NCBI GenBank assembly: GCA_018820765.1
Contig: JAHJNN010000009.1
Span: 22,287-86,286 of the forward strand
Length of the DNA stretch: 64,000 nucleotides
Direction: 5' to 3'
Source: Gammaproteobacteria bacterium
Lineage (GTDB): Bacteria; Pseudomonadota; Gammaproteobacteria; Burkholderiales; Thiobacillaceae
Both the position numbers and the translations under genes were made by a program. Shown piece after piece: positions 55,893-63,051 of the stretch. The first letter of the stretch is position 1; every line of letters starts with the position of its first letter. The notes beneath the pieces were generated by a model. It did not search any database and had not been told where the DNA came from. It worked only from the letters and a program-made list of their open reading frames with translations.

Positions 55893-55957
55893 TCACCCCG
55901 GCGGACGCCGGGGTCCAGTGCCTGACTTGACTGGATTCCGGCATATGCCGGAATGAC
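55893..55957. repeat. Pair of REP-like hairpins bounded by GTCA/TGAC
   Basis: The first hairpin is CCCCGGCG/CGCCGGGG (55896-55913). The second is the perfect 20-bp palindrome ATTCCGGCATATGCCGGAAT (55935-55954). The flanks GTCA at the left and TGAC at the right make the unit symmetric. CTGGATTCCGGC/GGAATGAC is a widespread proteobacterial dispersed repeat (recalled). It ends 14 bp before the polymerase start. Confidence 0.88.
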
Positions 55958-55971
55958 TGATGGAGCATGCC

Positions 55972-57207
55972 ATGTCCCTGCATTCGCTTTACGTCGATCT
56001 CAATTCCTTCTTCGCGTCTGCCGAGCAGCAACTGCGCCCCGAGCTGCGCGGCAGGCCGGTCGGCGTGCTGCCGGTGATGGCCGACACCACCTGCTGCATC
56101 GCCGCCAGCATCGACGCCAAGCGCTTCGGCATCCGCACCGGCACCCCGGTGTGGCAGGCCAAAAAGCTGTGCAAGGACATCGTGTTCGTACAGGCGCGCT
56201 CGTCGACCTACGTCGAAATCCACCACCGCATCGTCGCCGCGGTGGAATCGTGCACCCCGGTTTCCGCCGTGCTGTCGATCGACGAAATGGCCTGCGAGCT
56301 GATGGGTAGCGAGCGCGAGGAAGCCAACGCCGTCCGGCTGGGCCAGCAGATCAAGCGGGCGATCTACGACCAGGTCGGCGAAGTGCTGCACAGCTCGGTC
56401 GGCATCGCGCCCAACCGCTTCCTCGCCAAGACCGCGTCGAACATGCAGAAGCCGGATGGGCTGGTTGTCATCCGCCAAAGCGAACTACCGCAGCGGCTGT
56501 ACGGGCTGAAACTCGGCGCCCTGACCGGCATCGGTCGCGCCATGGAACAGCACCTGAACCAGCTCGGCATCCACAGCGTCGAGCAGCTCTGCACCGCCAG
56601 CCGCGACACCCTGCGCCGCGCCTGGAGCGGCATCGAAGGCGAACGCTTTTACGCCAAGCTGCGCGGCGAAGTCGTGGCCTATGCCCCCACCCAGCGTTCC
56701 AGCGTCGGCCATTCGCACGTCCTCGCGCCCGAACTGCGCGACCCCGATTCCGCGCTCGCCGTGCTCTACCGCCTGCTGCACAAGGCCGCCATGCGGCTGC
56801 GCCACTACGGCTACTGCACCGGCGGCCTCGGCCTGCACCTGCATTACCTGAAAACCGACGCCGGCTACCCCCGCTGGGTCGACCAGGCGCGCTTCTCGCC
56901 GCACGCCGACACCCTCAAATTCAACCCTGTGCTGGCCGAACTGTGGCAGCGCCGCCCGCCCGACCCCGGCCCCATCCTCAAGGTCGGCGTCACCCTCACC
57001 GACCTCGTCGAACACAGCCAGGTCACGCGCGACCTGTTCGACCCCGAGGACGAGCACGAAACCCTCAACAGCGTGCTCGACCAGATCAACCAGCGCTACG
57101 GCCCCAACACCCTGTACTTCGGCGGCGCCCACAACGGCCGCGGCGCCGCGCCCATGCGCATCGCCTTCAGCCACGTCCCCGAATTGCAGGTGGAAAATGA
57201 CGGCTGA
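55972..57207 (+). CDS. Y-family DNA polymerase (DinB-like)
   Basis: The 411-residue translesion polymerase has the palm motif LYVDLNSFFASAEQ, ACCIAAS-like TTCCIAASIDAKRFGI and the catalytic acidic pair in VLSIDEMACELM. The finger/little-finger regions follow (SSVGIAPNRFLAKTASNMQKPDGLVV; IGRAMEQHLNQLGIHSVEQL). It is not a standard DinB: no C-terminal QLxLF-like clamp-binding peptide is seen and the little finger is longer. GGAG lies 6 bp before the ATG at 55972. A dyad and REP hairpins fill its upstream region. Confidence 0.9.
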   Translation: MSLHSLYVDLNSFFASAEQQLRPELRGRPVGVLPVMADTTCCIAASIDAKRFGIRTGTPVWQAKKLCKDIVFVQARSSTYVEIHHRIVAAVESCTPVSAVLSIDEMACELMGSEREEANAVRLGQQIKRAIYDQVGEVLHSSVGIAPNRFLAKTASNMQKPDGLVVIRQSELPQRLYGLKLGALTGIGRAMEQHLNQLGIHSVEQLCTASRDTLRRAWSGIEGERFYAKLRGEVVAYAPTQRSSVGHSHVLAPELRDPDSALAVLYRLLHKAAMRLRHYGYCTGGLGLHLHYLKTDAGYPRWVDQARFSPHADTLKFNPVLAELWQRRPPDPGPILKVGVTLTDLVEHSQVTRDLFDPEDEHETLNSVLDQINQRYGPNTLYFGGAHNGRGAAPMRIAFSHVPELQVENDG

Positions 57208-57210
57208 GGG

Positions 57211-57239
57211 TTGACCGGATCGCCCGCCATCTCTAGAAT
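57211..57239 (+). promoter_or_regulatory. Sigma-70 promoter of tRNA-Asn
   Basis: TTGACC, a 17-bp spacer and TAGAAT are followed by the GC-rich discriminator GCGCGC. TAGAATGCGCG is shared with the tRNA-Ser promoter. Confidence 0.85.
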
Positions 57240-57252
57240 GCGCGCTTCCCAT

Positions 57253-57328
57253 TCCCCGATAGCTCAGTCGGTAGAGCGACGGACTGTTAATCCGCAGGTC
57301 CCTGGTTCGAGCCCAGGTCGGGGAGCCA
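57253..57328 (+). tRNA. tRNA-Asn (anticodon GTT)
   Basis: The 76-nt gene folds as a standard tRNA: acceptor TCCCCGA/TCGGGGA with encoded GCCA, D-arm AGCTCAGTCGGTAGAGC, anticodon loop CTGTTAA with GTT and T-loop GGTTCGAGCCC. Its 3' side opens the less GC-rich accessory patch. Confidence 0.97.
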
Positions 57329-57334
57329 AACATA

Positions 57335-57366
57335 GAAAGGCCATTCTTCGGAGTGGCCTTTCGCTT
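57335..57366 (+). terminator. Terminator after tRNA-Asn
   Basis: GAAAGGCCA (57335-57343) and TGGCCTTTC (57354-57362) form a perfect 9-bp stem, followed by GCTTTTCC. Confidence 0.8.
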
Positions 57367-57443
57367 TTCCAGGGTGTGTAAGGCCATTACCAAGCTCAGA
57401 ATTAGACGCTTGGGTTTTAACCAAGATCAAGGGAGCAATACCA

Positions 57444-57995
57444 GTGACCAACGCACAACGCCGAGCAGCATGGCTCGCCAGCCGCAAGGCTGAAATGGAT
57501 TCGTTATGTAACGACAGCAAGCCCGAGCCAACGCCTCTGCCAACGCCCAGCAGCGCGTTCTGCCCCCACGAGGCTGGCGCGTATTACCTTGCTGCCGTGA
57601 GTACTGTCGGAACGTTCAAGATGTTCGCCAAGGACTTCAATCCGCCCGTTTACACCTACGGCATCACCACCGTTCGTTTTGAATTGAATCCTGATACCGG
57701 CAAATGGATCTGGTTTGATGGTGAGAAAAATCTATCCCCGCGCAAGAACCAGGATGGTTGGCGTCTGGGCAGCAGGAAGCTGCATGACACCCGCGAAGGC
57801 GCAGAGGCCGAGCTTCAGCGCGAGATGGTCAAGAACGGCGATCGTGTAACCAAGGTGCATGACCTGCCCGACGATATGACCGCGCTGAAAAAAATCCGTA
57901 GCGCCCACCACCCGGACCGCAACCCCGATGCCGACTGCGATCTCTATCAGGCTGTCGTCGAGAAGCTGGACAGGATGCGCATGGCAACCCAGTGA
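57444..57995 (+). CDS. Hypothetical protein with C-terminal J-domain-like motif
   Basis: The 183-residue protein starts at a GTG preceded by AAGGGAG. Its middle is a compact domain (YTYGITTVRFELNPDTGKWI onwards) that I do not recognise. The last 45 residues include [20 protein letters not shown], with the HPD triad (156-158) in the same context as DnaJ, followed by a helix (LYQAVVEKLDRMR). This suggests a truncated or divergent J domain, so it may recruit DnaK. Codon use is less GC-rich than its neighbours, and it sits just behind tRNA-Asn, a common integration site; acquisition by transfer is plausible. Confidence 0.65.
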   Translation: MTNAQRRAAWLASRKAEMDSLCNDSKPEPTPLPTPSSAFCPHEAGAYYLAAVSTVGTFKMFAKDFNPPVYTYGITTVRFELNPDTGKWIWFDGEKNLSPRKNQDGWRLGSRKLHDTREGAEAELQREMVKNGDRVTKVHDLPDDMTALKKIRSAHHPDRNPDADCDLYQAVVEKLDRMRMATQ

Positions 57996-58027
57996 ACCCT
58001 ACCGAAGCCTGACAGGGGTCTAAAACC

Positions 58028-58237
58028 ATGCAACAGACTCAGCCCAACAATCCACTCCACGGTGTCACGCTTGAACAGTTATTGAACGAATTGGTTTCGT
58101 TCTATAGCTGGGATGCGTTGGGGTGGAAAATCGAGATCCGCTGCTTCACCCATGACCCGAGTATTGCGTCGAGCCTCAAATTTCTTCGTCGTACCCCGTG
58201 GGCAAGGGAGCGTGTGGAATCGCTTTTCAAATCCTAA
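58028..58237 (+). CDS. VF530 (DUF2132) family protein
   Basis: The 69-residue protein reads [20 protein letters not shown] at the start, then [20 protein letters not shown] and [18 protein letters not shown]. These are the marks of the VF530 family of small helical, possibly DNA-binding proteins (assignment by memory of the family). It lies 32 bp after the J-domain-like gene, probably in the same transcript. A symmetric hairpin follows at 58325. Confidence 0.85.
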   Translation: MQQTQPNNPLHGVTLEQLLNELVSFYSWDALGWKIEIRCFTHDPSIASSLKFLRRTPWARERVESLFKS

Positions 58238-58685
58238 TTATGCAGCCATGCTGTCCTGGGCGACTCAAGGACGATAAAGTCTTAAAAGCGGTTGGGCATA
58301 TAGGGTCAGTAGACAGAGTCGCGTTCAGTTTTTATTGCAAAACTGACCTTTACGATCACACCTATTATTCGACTCGGGCAGCGACCCCCTTATGCTTTAC
58401 ATGGTTCCATATTCGAGCCTTTCTTTTAGCCGCGGTGATGGGCGTCACTTCAGCCTGTGGCAGCCATCCACCGGCGGCCAGCATGGCCATCGGCGATCCG
58501 GTTTTCCGATCGCCCGCGCTTTCCCATGCCGTGAAAATTCCGGCAAAATGAGCCGCTGCCCCCAAAATGCGGCAACGACGGCCCCGGCAAGCCCGGCCGG
58601 TTAAAGAAATCGGGCCAAAGGCCCGTAAAGCAGGGTATCCAATTGATCATTGCAGGACGCGGACAGCGCGTGTCGAAGGCCTACC
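58238..58685. other. Intergenic region upstream of the secretion/adhesin locus
   Basis: This 448-bp, relatively AT-rich stretch holds no convincing gene. In one frame AAVMGVTSACGSHPPAASM looks like a lipoprotein signal with Cys after TSA, but no good start precedes it, so at most it is a decayed gene. Hairpins are seen at 58325-58346 and at 58611-58625 (CGGGCC/GGCCCG around AAA). The promoter for the exporter operon must lie here. GAAGG at 58675-58679 is the likely ribosome binding site of the next gene. Confidence 0.55.
58325..58346. terminator. Symmetric hairpin after the VF530 gene
   Basis: TCAGTTTT and AAAACTGA form an 8-bp stem with a 6-nt loop. The T-rich 5' arm and A-rich 3' arm would suit leftward as well as rightward termination. 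It lies 88 bp behind the VF530 stop. Confidence 0.5.
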
Positions 58686-60887
58686 TTGAATAAATCTCCA
58701 GCGATTCAGGACGATTCGGACCTCCTCACGCCCGACAGGCCTCCCCCTGATCGCATTTCACTCTCTGCCGCAACGCCCGACACCCTGCTCGAATGCCTGC
58801 TCGTGGTGGTGCATGCACACGGCGGCACGCTGAGCCGCCAGGGCGCCATCGACGGCCTGCCGCTGGTCAACAACCGCCTTACCCCTTCGCTGTTCCGGCG
58901 CGCGGCCAAGCGCGCCGGTTTCACCAGCAACGTCGTTCGCAAGCCGCTCGAAGGGCTGAACACTGCCCTGTTTCCGGCGGTACTGCTGCTCAACGATGAC
59001 GAGGCCTGCGTCCTGCTGGGCTGGCAGGATGATGGCCAGATCGCGCGCCTGGCTTTCCCCGAGCTGGGCAAGGCCGAAGTCCTGCTGCCGCGGGATGAGC
59101 TGGCTGCCCGCTATGCCGGCTTCGCCATTTTTGCGCGTCCGGAATTCCGCTTCGATGCGCGCACCCCCGAAGTCGGCCGGGTCAAACAGCGGCACTGGTT
59201 CTGGGGAACGCTGGCCGAAAACCGGCCGCTCTACCGCGATGTGATGCTGGCGGCCTTCATGGTCAACCTGTTCGCCATCGCCCTGCCGCTGTTCACCATG
59301 AACGTATACGACCGCGTGGTGCCCAACCATGCGATCGAGACGCTGTGGATGCTGGCGGGCGGGGTGATGATCGTGCTGGTGGCGGATGTGGCGCTGCGCA
59401 CGATGCGGGGCTATTTCCTCGACCTGGCCAGCAGCCGGGTGGATGTCCGGCTTTCGGCCTACATCATGGAGCGCGTGCTGGGGCTGCGCCTGGAAAACCG
59501 GCCGCTGTCCGCGGGCTCCTTCGCCGCAAACCTGCGTTCCTTCGAAACGATCCGCGATTTCATCACCTCGGCCACGGTGACCGCCTTCATCGACCTGCCG
59601 TTTGCCCTGATTTTCCTGGTGGTCATCGGCTGGATCGCCTGGCCGCTGATATTTCCCATCCTGCTCGGCATGCTGCTGGTGGTGGTCTATGCCTTGATCG
59701 TGCACAGCAAGATGCACGAACTGTCGGAGACGACCTACCGCGCCAGCGCACTGCGCAACGCCACCCTGATCGAGAGCCTGGTCGGCCTGGAGGCGATCAA
59801 GGCGCTGGGCGCCGAAGGCGTCATGCAGCGCAAGTGGGAATTGAGCGCCGCCTTTCTGTCGCGCGTGGGCGCGCAACTGCGGCTGTTGTCGTCGTCCACC
59901 ATCAACGGCGCGATGTGGGCCCAGCAATTCGTGAACGTGCTGGGCGTCGTGGTCGGCGTGTACCTGATTGCCGACGGCAAGCTGACGCTGGGCGGACTGA
60001 TCGCCTGCACCATGCTGGCCTCGCGGGCGATGGCGCCGATCAGCCAGGTTGCCGGCCTGCTCACCCAGTATCACAACGCCGCAACGGCCCTGAAGTCGCT
60101 CGACGACATTCTGCAGCAGCCGGTCGAGCGGCCCGCGGATTCGAATTTTGTGTCCCGTCAGCACTTCAACGGCGACATCGAATTCAAGGACGTCGACTTC
60201 ACGTATCCCGGACAGGACATTGCGGCACTGCGCAACGTCTCGCTGAAAATCCGCGCCGGCGAACACGTGGGCATACTCGGTCGCGTCGGCTCCGGCAAGA
60301 CCACCCTGGAAAAACTCATTCTCGGCCTGTACCAGCCCACCGCCGGGGCGGTGCTGGTGGACAACATCGATCTGCGCCAGCTGGATCCGTCCGAGCTGCG
60401 CCGCAACATCGGCTATGTGCCGCAGGACGTCACGCTGTTCTATGGCAGCCTGCGCGACAACCTGACCATTTCAGCCCCCACCGCAGACGACGCGGCCGTG
60501 CTGCACGCCGCGCAGGTGGGCGGCATCATCGAGTTCGTCAACAACCATCCCAAGGGTTTCGACATGACCGTGGGCGAACGCGGCGAATCGCTTTCCGGCG
60601 GCCAGCGGCAGGCGGTTGCCATCGCGCGCGCCGCCATCAATGAACCCCCGATCCTGCTGATGGACGAGCCGACCGGCTCGATGGACCATTCCAGCGAAGA
60701 GGAAATCAAGCAGCGGCTGCGCACCTTTGCCGCCGGCAAGACCCTGATCGTGGTGACGCACCGCACCTCCCTGCTGGATCTGGTCGATCGCATCATCGTG
60801 ATCGATTCGGGCAAGGTCGTGGCGGATGGTCCCAAGGCGCAGGTGGTCGAAGCCCTGCGCCAGGGCCGCATCGGGAAAGCCGCATGA
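58686..60887 (+). CDS. Type I secretion ABC permease/ATPase (LapB-like)
   Basis: The 733-residue protein has an N-terminal C39-like domain lacking a catalytic Cys (about residues 30-150), as in exporters of large RTX adhesins. Membrane helices (about 195-460) and an ABC domain follow, with Walker A GRVGSGKT (532-539), the LSGGQ signature (636-640) and Walker B LLMDEP (about 657-662). It would export the adhesin encoded downstream together with the HlyD-like adaptor and an outer-membrane TolC-type protein not in the window. Start TTG at 58686 is favoured by GAAGG six bases upstream; TTG at 58650 is the longer alternative. Confidence 0.9.
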   Translation: MNKSPAIQDDSDLLTPDRPPPDRISLSAATPDTLLECLLVVVHAHGGTLSRQGAIDGLPLVNNRLTPSLFRRAAKRAGFTSNVVRKPLEGLNTALFPAVLLLNDDEACVLLGWQDDGQIARLAFPELGKAEVLLPRDELAARYAGFAIFARPEFRFDARTPEVGRVKQRHWFWGTLAENRPLYRDVMLAAFMVNLFAIALPLFTMNVYDRVVPNHAIETLWMLAGGVMIVLVADVALRTMRGYFLDLASSRVDVRLSAYIMERVLGLRLENRPLSAGSFAANLRSFETIRDFITSATVTAFIDLPFALIFLVVIGWIAWPLIFPILLGMLLVVVYALIVHSKMHELSETTYRASALRNATLIESLVGLEAIKALGAEGVMQRKWELSAAFLSRVGAQLRLLSSSTINGAMWAQQFVNVLGVVVGVYLIADGKLTLGGLIACTMLASRAMAPISQVAGLLTQYHNAATALKSLDDILQQPVERPADSNFVSRQHFNGDIEFKDVDFTYPGQDIAALRNVSLKIRAGEHVGILGRVGSGKTTLEKLILGLYQPTAGAVLVDNIDLRQLDPSELRRNIGYVPQDVTLFYGSLRDNLTISAPTADDAAVLHAAQVGGIIEFVNNHPKGFDMTVGERGESLSGGQRQAVAIARAAINEPPILLMDEPTGSMDHSSEEEIKQRLRTFAAGKTLIVVTHRTSLLDLVDRIIVIDSGKVVADGPKAQVVEALRQGRIGKAA

Positions 60888-62299
60888 AAGCCGGCCTGTT
60901 CTCGCTGATTTCCCGTTTTGCCGACGGCTCCGCCGGCTGGTCCAAACATGCACGCCCGCTGATGGATCGCCTGTTCGCCCGCTGGATTCCGCCGCGCCCG
61001 GACGAGTCGCTGGACTGGACCGCCGACGCCGACTGGGCGCGGCTCGACCAGCAACCGCTGCGCGCGCGTTACCTGCTGCGCGCGATCGGGATCATCCTGC
61101 TCGCCTTTTTGCTGTGGGCGACCTTCGCGACGGTGGACGAGGTCGCTCGCGGGTCCGGCAAGGTCATCCCCTCGCGCCAGGTGCAAGTAGTGCAGGCGGT
61201 CGATGGCGGGGTGGTCGCGGAAATCCTGGTGCGCGAGGGCCAGATGGTCGAAGCGGGACAGTCGCTGTTCCTCATCGATAAGACGCGATTCGTGTCCTCG
61301 CTGCGGGAAAATCGCGTGCAATACCTGGCGCTTCTGGCCAAGGCGGCCCGGCTGCGTGCCCTGGCCGAAAACACGCCTTTCGTGCTGCCCCCCGAGATCG
61401 TCAAGGAAGACCCCAAGCTGGTCGAGGAAGAACGCAGCATGTACGATGCGCGCCGCAATGAACTGGCGGCCCAGCTCAGCATTGCGCGCCAGCAATTGAT
61501 GCAGCGCAATCAGGAACTGATCGAGGTGCGCTCGCGCCGGGAGCAGGCCGCGCAAGCCCACGAACTCACGGCCCGTGAACTGGCGATGACCAGGCCGCTC
61601 GCGGCATCCGGCGCGGTGTCCGACGTGGAACTGCTGCGGCTCGAGCGCGACGTCAGCCGCTACCGCGGCGAGCGCGACCAGGCAGGTGCGCAGATCGCAC
61701 GCCTCCAATCCTCCATCGCGGAAGCCTCGCGCAAGGTGCAGGAACTGGAAATCGTCTTCCGCAACCAGATGCGCAACGAACTGGGCGAGACCATGGCGCA
61801 GCTGAACAGCCTGTCCGAAGGCAGCACGGCGCTCTCCGACCGTGTCCAGCACGCCAACGTCAAGTCGCCGGTCAAGGGCACCGTCAATCGCCTGCTGGTC
61901 ACGACGGTGGGCGGCGTGCTGCAGCCGGGCAAGGAAATCGTGGAAATCGTGCCGACCGACGACGATCTCCTGCTGGAAACGCGGATTTTGCCCAAGGACA
62001 TCGCCTTCCTGTGGCCCGGACAAAAGGCGACGGTACGCTTCACCGCCTATGATTTCGCGATCTACGGCGGACTCGAAGCCGTGGTCGACAATATCGCGGC
62101 CGACACGGTCACCGACGACGACGGCAATGCCTACTACCTGGTGCGCGTTCGAACCCTGAAGTCGTCGCTGGGCAAGGAATTACCGATCATCCCCGGCATG
62201 GTGGCCGAAGTCGACATCCTGACGGGCAAGAAGAGCGTGCTCGCCTATCTGCTGAAGCCGGTGACCCGCGCCAAATCCGTCGCCTTCACAGAGCGCTAG
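60884..62299 (+). CDS. HlyD family type I secretion periplasmic adaptor (LapC-like)
   Basis: The 471-residue protein has a short cytoplasmic N-terminus, a membrane helix (about residues 66-84, AIGIILLAFLLWATFATV), a lipoyl-like half domain, a long coiled coil (about 150-310, with repeated Glu/Arg/Gln heptads) and the second lipoyl/barrel part. The C-terminal VKSPVKGTVNRLLVTTVGGV and PGMVAEVDILTGKKSVLAYL are typical of HlyD/PrtE. Start overlaps the ABC gene by four bases (ATGA). It links the inner-membrane exporter to the outer-membrane channel. Confidence 0.92.
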   Translation: MKAGLFSLISRFADGSAGWSKHARPLMDRLFARWIPPRPDESLDWTADADWARLDQQPLRARYLLRAIGIILLAFLLWATFATVDEVARGSGKVIPSRQVQVVQAVDGGVVAEILVREGQMVEAGQSLFLIDKTRFVSSLRENRVQYLALLAKAARLRALAENTPFVLPPEIVKEDPKLVEEERSMYDARRNELAAQLSIARQQLMQRNQELIEVRSRREQAAQAHELTARELAMTRPLAASGAVSDVELLRLERDVSRYRGERDQAGAQIARLQSSIAEASRKVQELEIVFRNQMRNELGETMAQLNSLSEGSTALSDRVQHANVKSPVKGTVNRLLVTTVGGVLQPGKEIVEIVPTDDDLLLETRILPKDIAFLWPGQKATVRFTAYDFAIYGGLEAVVDNIAADTVTDDDGNAYYLVRVRTLKSSLGKELPIIPGMVAEVDILTGKKSVLAYLLKPVTRAKSVAFTER

Positions 62300-62303
62300 C
62301 CGG

Positions 62304-62954
62304 ATGAAGCGCCACCTGTTTCTGACTGAGCGGCCCCAGCCGATTCCCCGCTGGGTGGAGGCGTTTCCAGACGCCCGGCTGATGTGTGGCCAAGGTGTGG
62401 CCGCGATGGACCCGGCCACCCTTGCGGAATCGTCGGTCATCTGGCTGCATGTAAGCGGGGACGACCGGGCGGTGTCGTCCTGGGTGGGCGCAATCAAGGC
62501 CGCGTCACACAATGTACCCATCGTGGTGCTGTCCAATGTCCCGGAAGACGAACAGGGTCTGGCGGCGCTGGCCGCGGGCGCATCGGGCTATTGCAGCGCC
62601 CTGACCTTGCCGGCCGTCCTGCATCAGGTGGCCAGCGTCGTCGCGCACGGCGGCACCTGGGTCGGGCCGCGGCTCATGCAGCGACTGATGCAAGGCCTGG
62701 TAAAGCAAGGCAACGAAGCCACGGAACCCGCGCTGGACAAGCTGAGTCTGCGCGAACGCCAGGTCGCAGAAGCGGTCGCACGCGGCTCGACCAACAAGGA
62801 AATCGCGCGCGTGATGGGCATCACCGAGCGCACCGTCAAAGCCCATTTGAGCGCCGCTTTCGAGAAACTCGGCGTGCGCGACCGCATGCAGCTTTCGCTT
62901 CTCGTCAACCATGTCGAGAACTCGACATACGCACCGCAGAAAATTCCCGCCTGA
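62304..62954 (+). CDS. LuxR/NarL-type regulator with degenerate receiver
   Basis: The 216-residue protein ends in a GerE-type helix-turn-helix (about residues 148-205, LSLRERQVAEAVARGSTNKE, ITERTVKAHLSAAFEKLGV). The N-terminal half keeps the receiver-like alternation (VIWLHVSGDDR; NVPIVVLSNVPEDEQGLAAL; GASGYCSALTLPAVL). It lacks the N-terminal acidic pair, has His where the phosphorylated Asp is expected, and Ser where the conserved Lys sits. It is therefore probably not controlled by phosphorylation. It is 4 bp after the adaptor gene and 97 bp before the adhesin gene, so a role in regulating this locus is likely. Confidence 0.88.
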   Translation: MKRHLFLTERPQPIPRWVEAFPDARLMCGQGVAAMDPATLAESSVIWLHVSGDDRAVSSWVGAIKAASHNVPIVVLSNVPEDEQGLAALAAGASGYCSALTLPAVLHQVASVVAHGGTWVGPRLMQRLMQGLVKQGNEATEPALDKLSLRERQVAEAVARGSTNKEIARVMGITERTVKAHLSAAFEKLGVRDRMQLSLLVNHVENSTYAPQKIPA

Positions 62955-62999
62955 TCTGTACTTCGGTCCAATACGGAAACCGGAAACAGAGCCGTTAAA

Positions 63000-63041
63000 T
63001 CTTCAGTAAGCCCGTATTGGGCATCCAATAACTACTGAAGA
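63000..63041 (+). promoter_or_regulatory. Two-part hairpin in the adhesin leader, covering the likely ribosome binding site
   Basis: TCTTCAGTA (63000-63008) pairs with TACTGAAGA (63033-63041), and inside it TATTGG (63015-63020) pairs with CCAATA (63025-63030) around GCAT. The only Shine-Dalgarno-like stretch before the ATG at 63052 is GAAGAAG, half of which is in the 3' arm. It could mask translation or be an operator dyad. Confidence 0.6.
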
Positions 63042-63051
63042 AGACCGGCAC

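Noticed and set aside
58392..58604. Small open frames upstream of the exporter, including a lipoprotein-like TSAC stretch
   Set aside because: No start codon with a ribosome binding site, and frames overlap without coding bias; treated as intergenic.
58500..58685. c-di-GMP riboswitch ahead of the exporter operon
   Set aside because: The conserved GEMM core bases are not present; only simple hairpins are seen.
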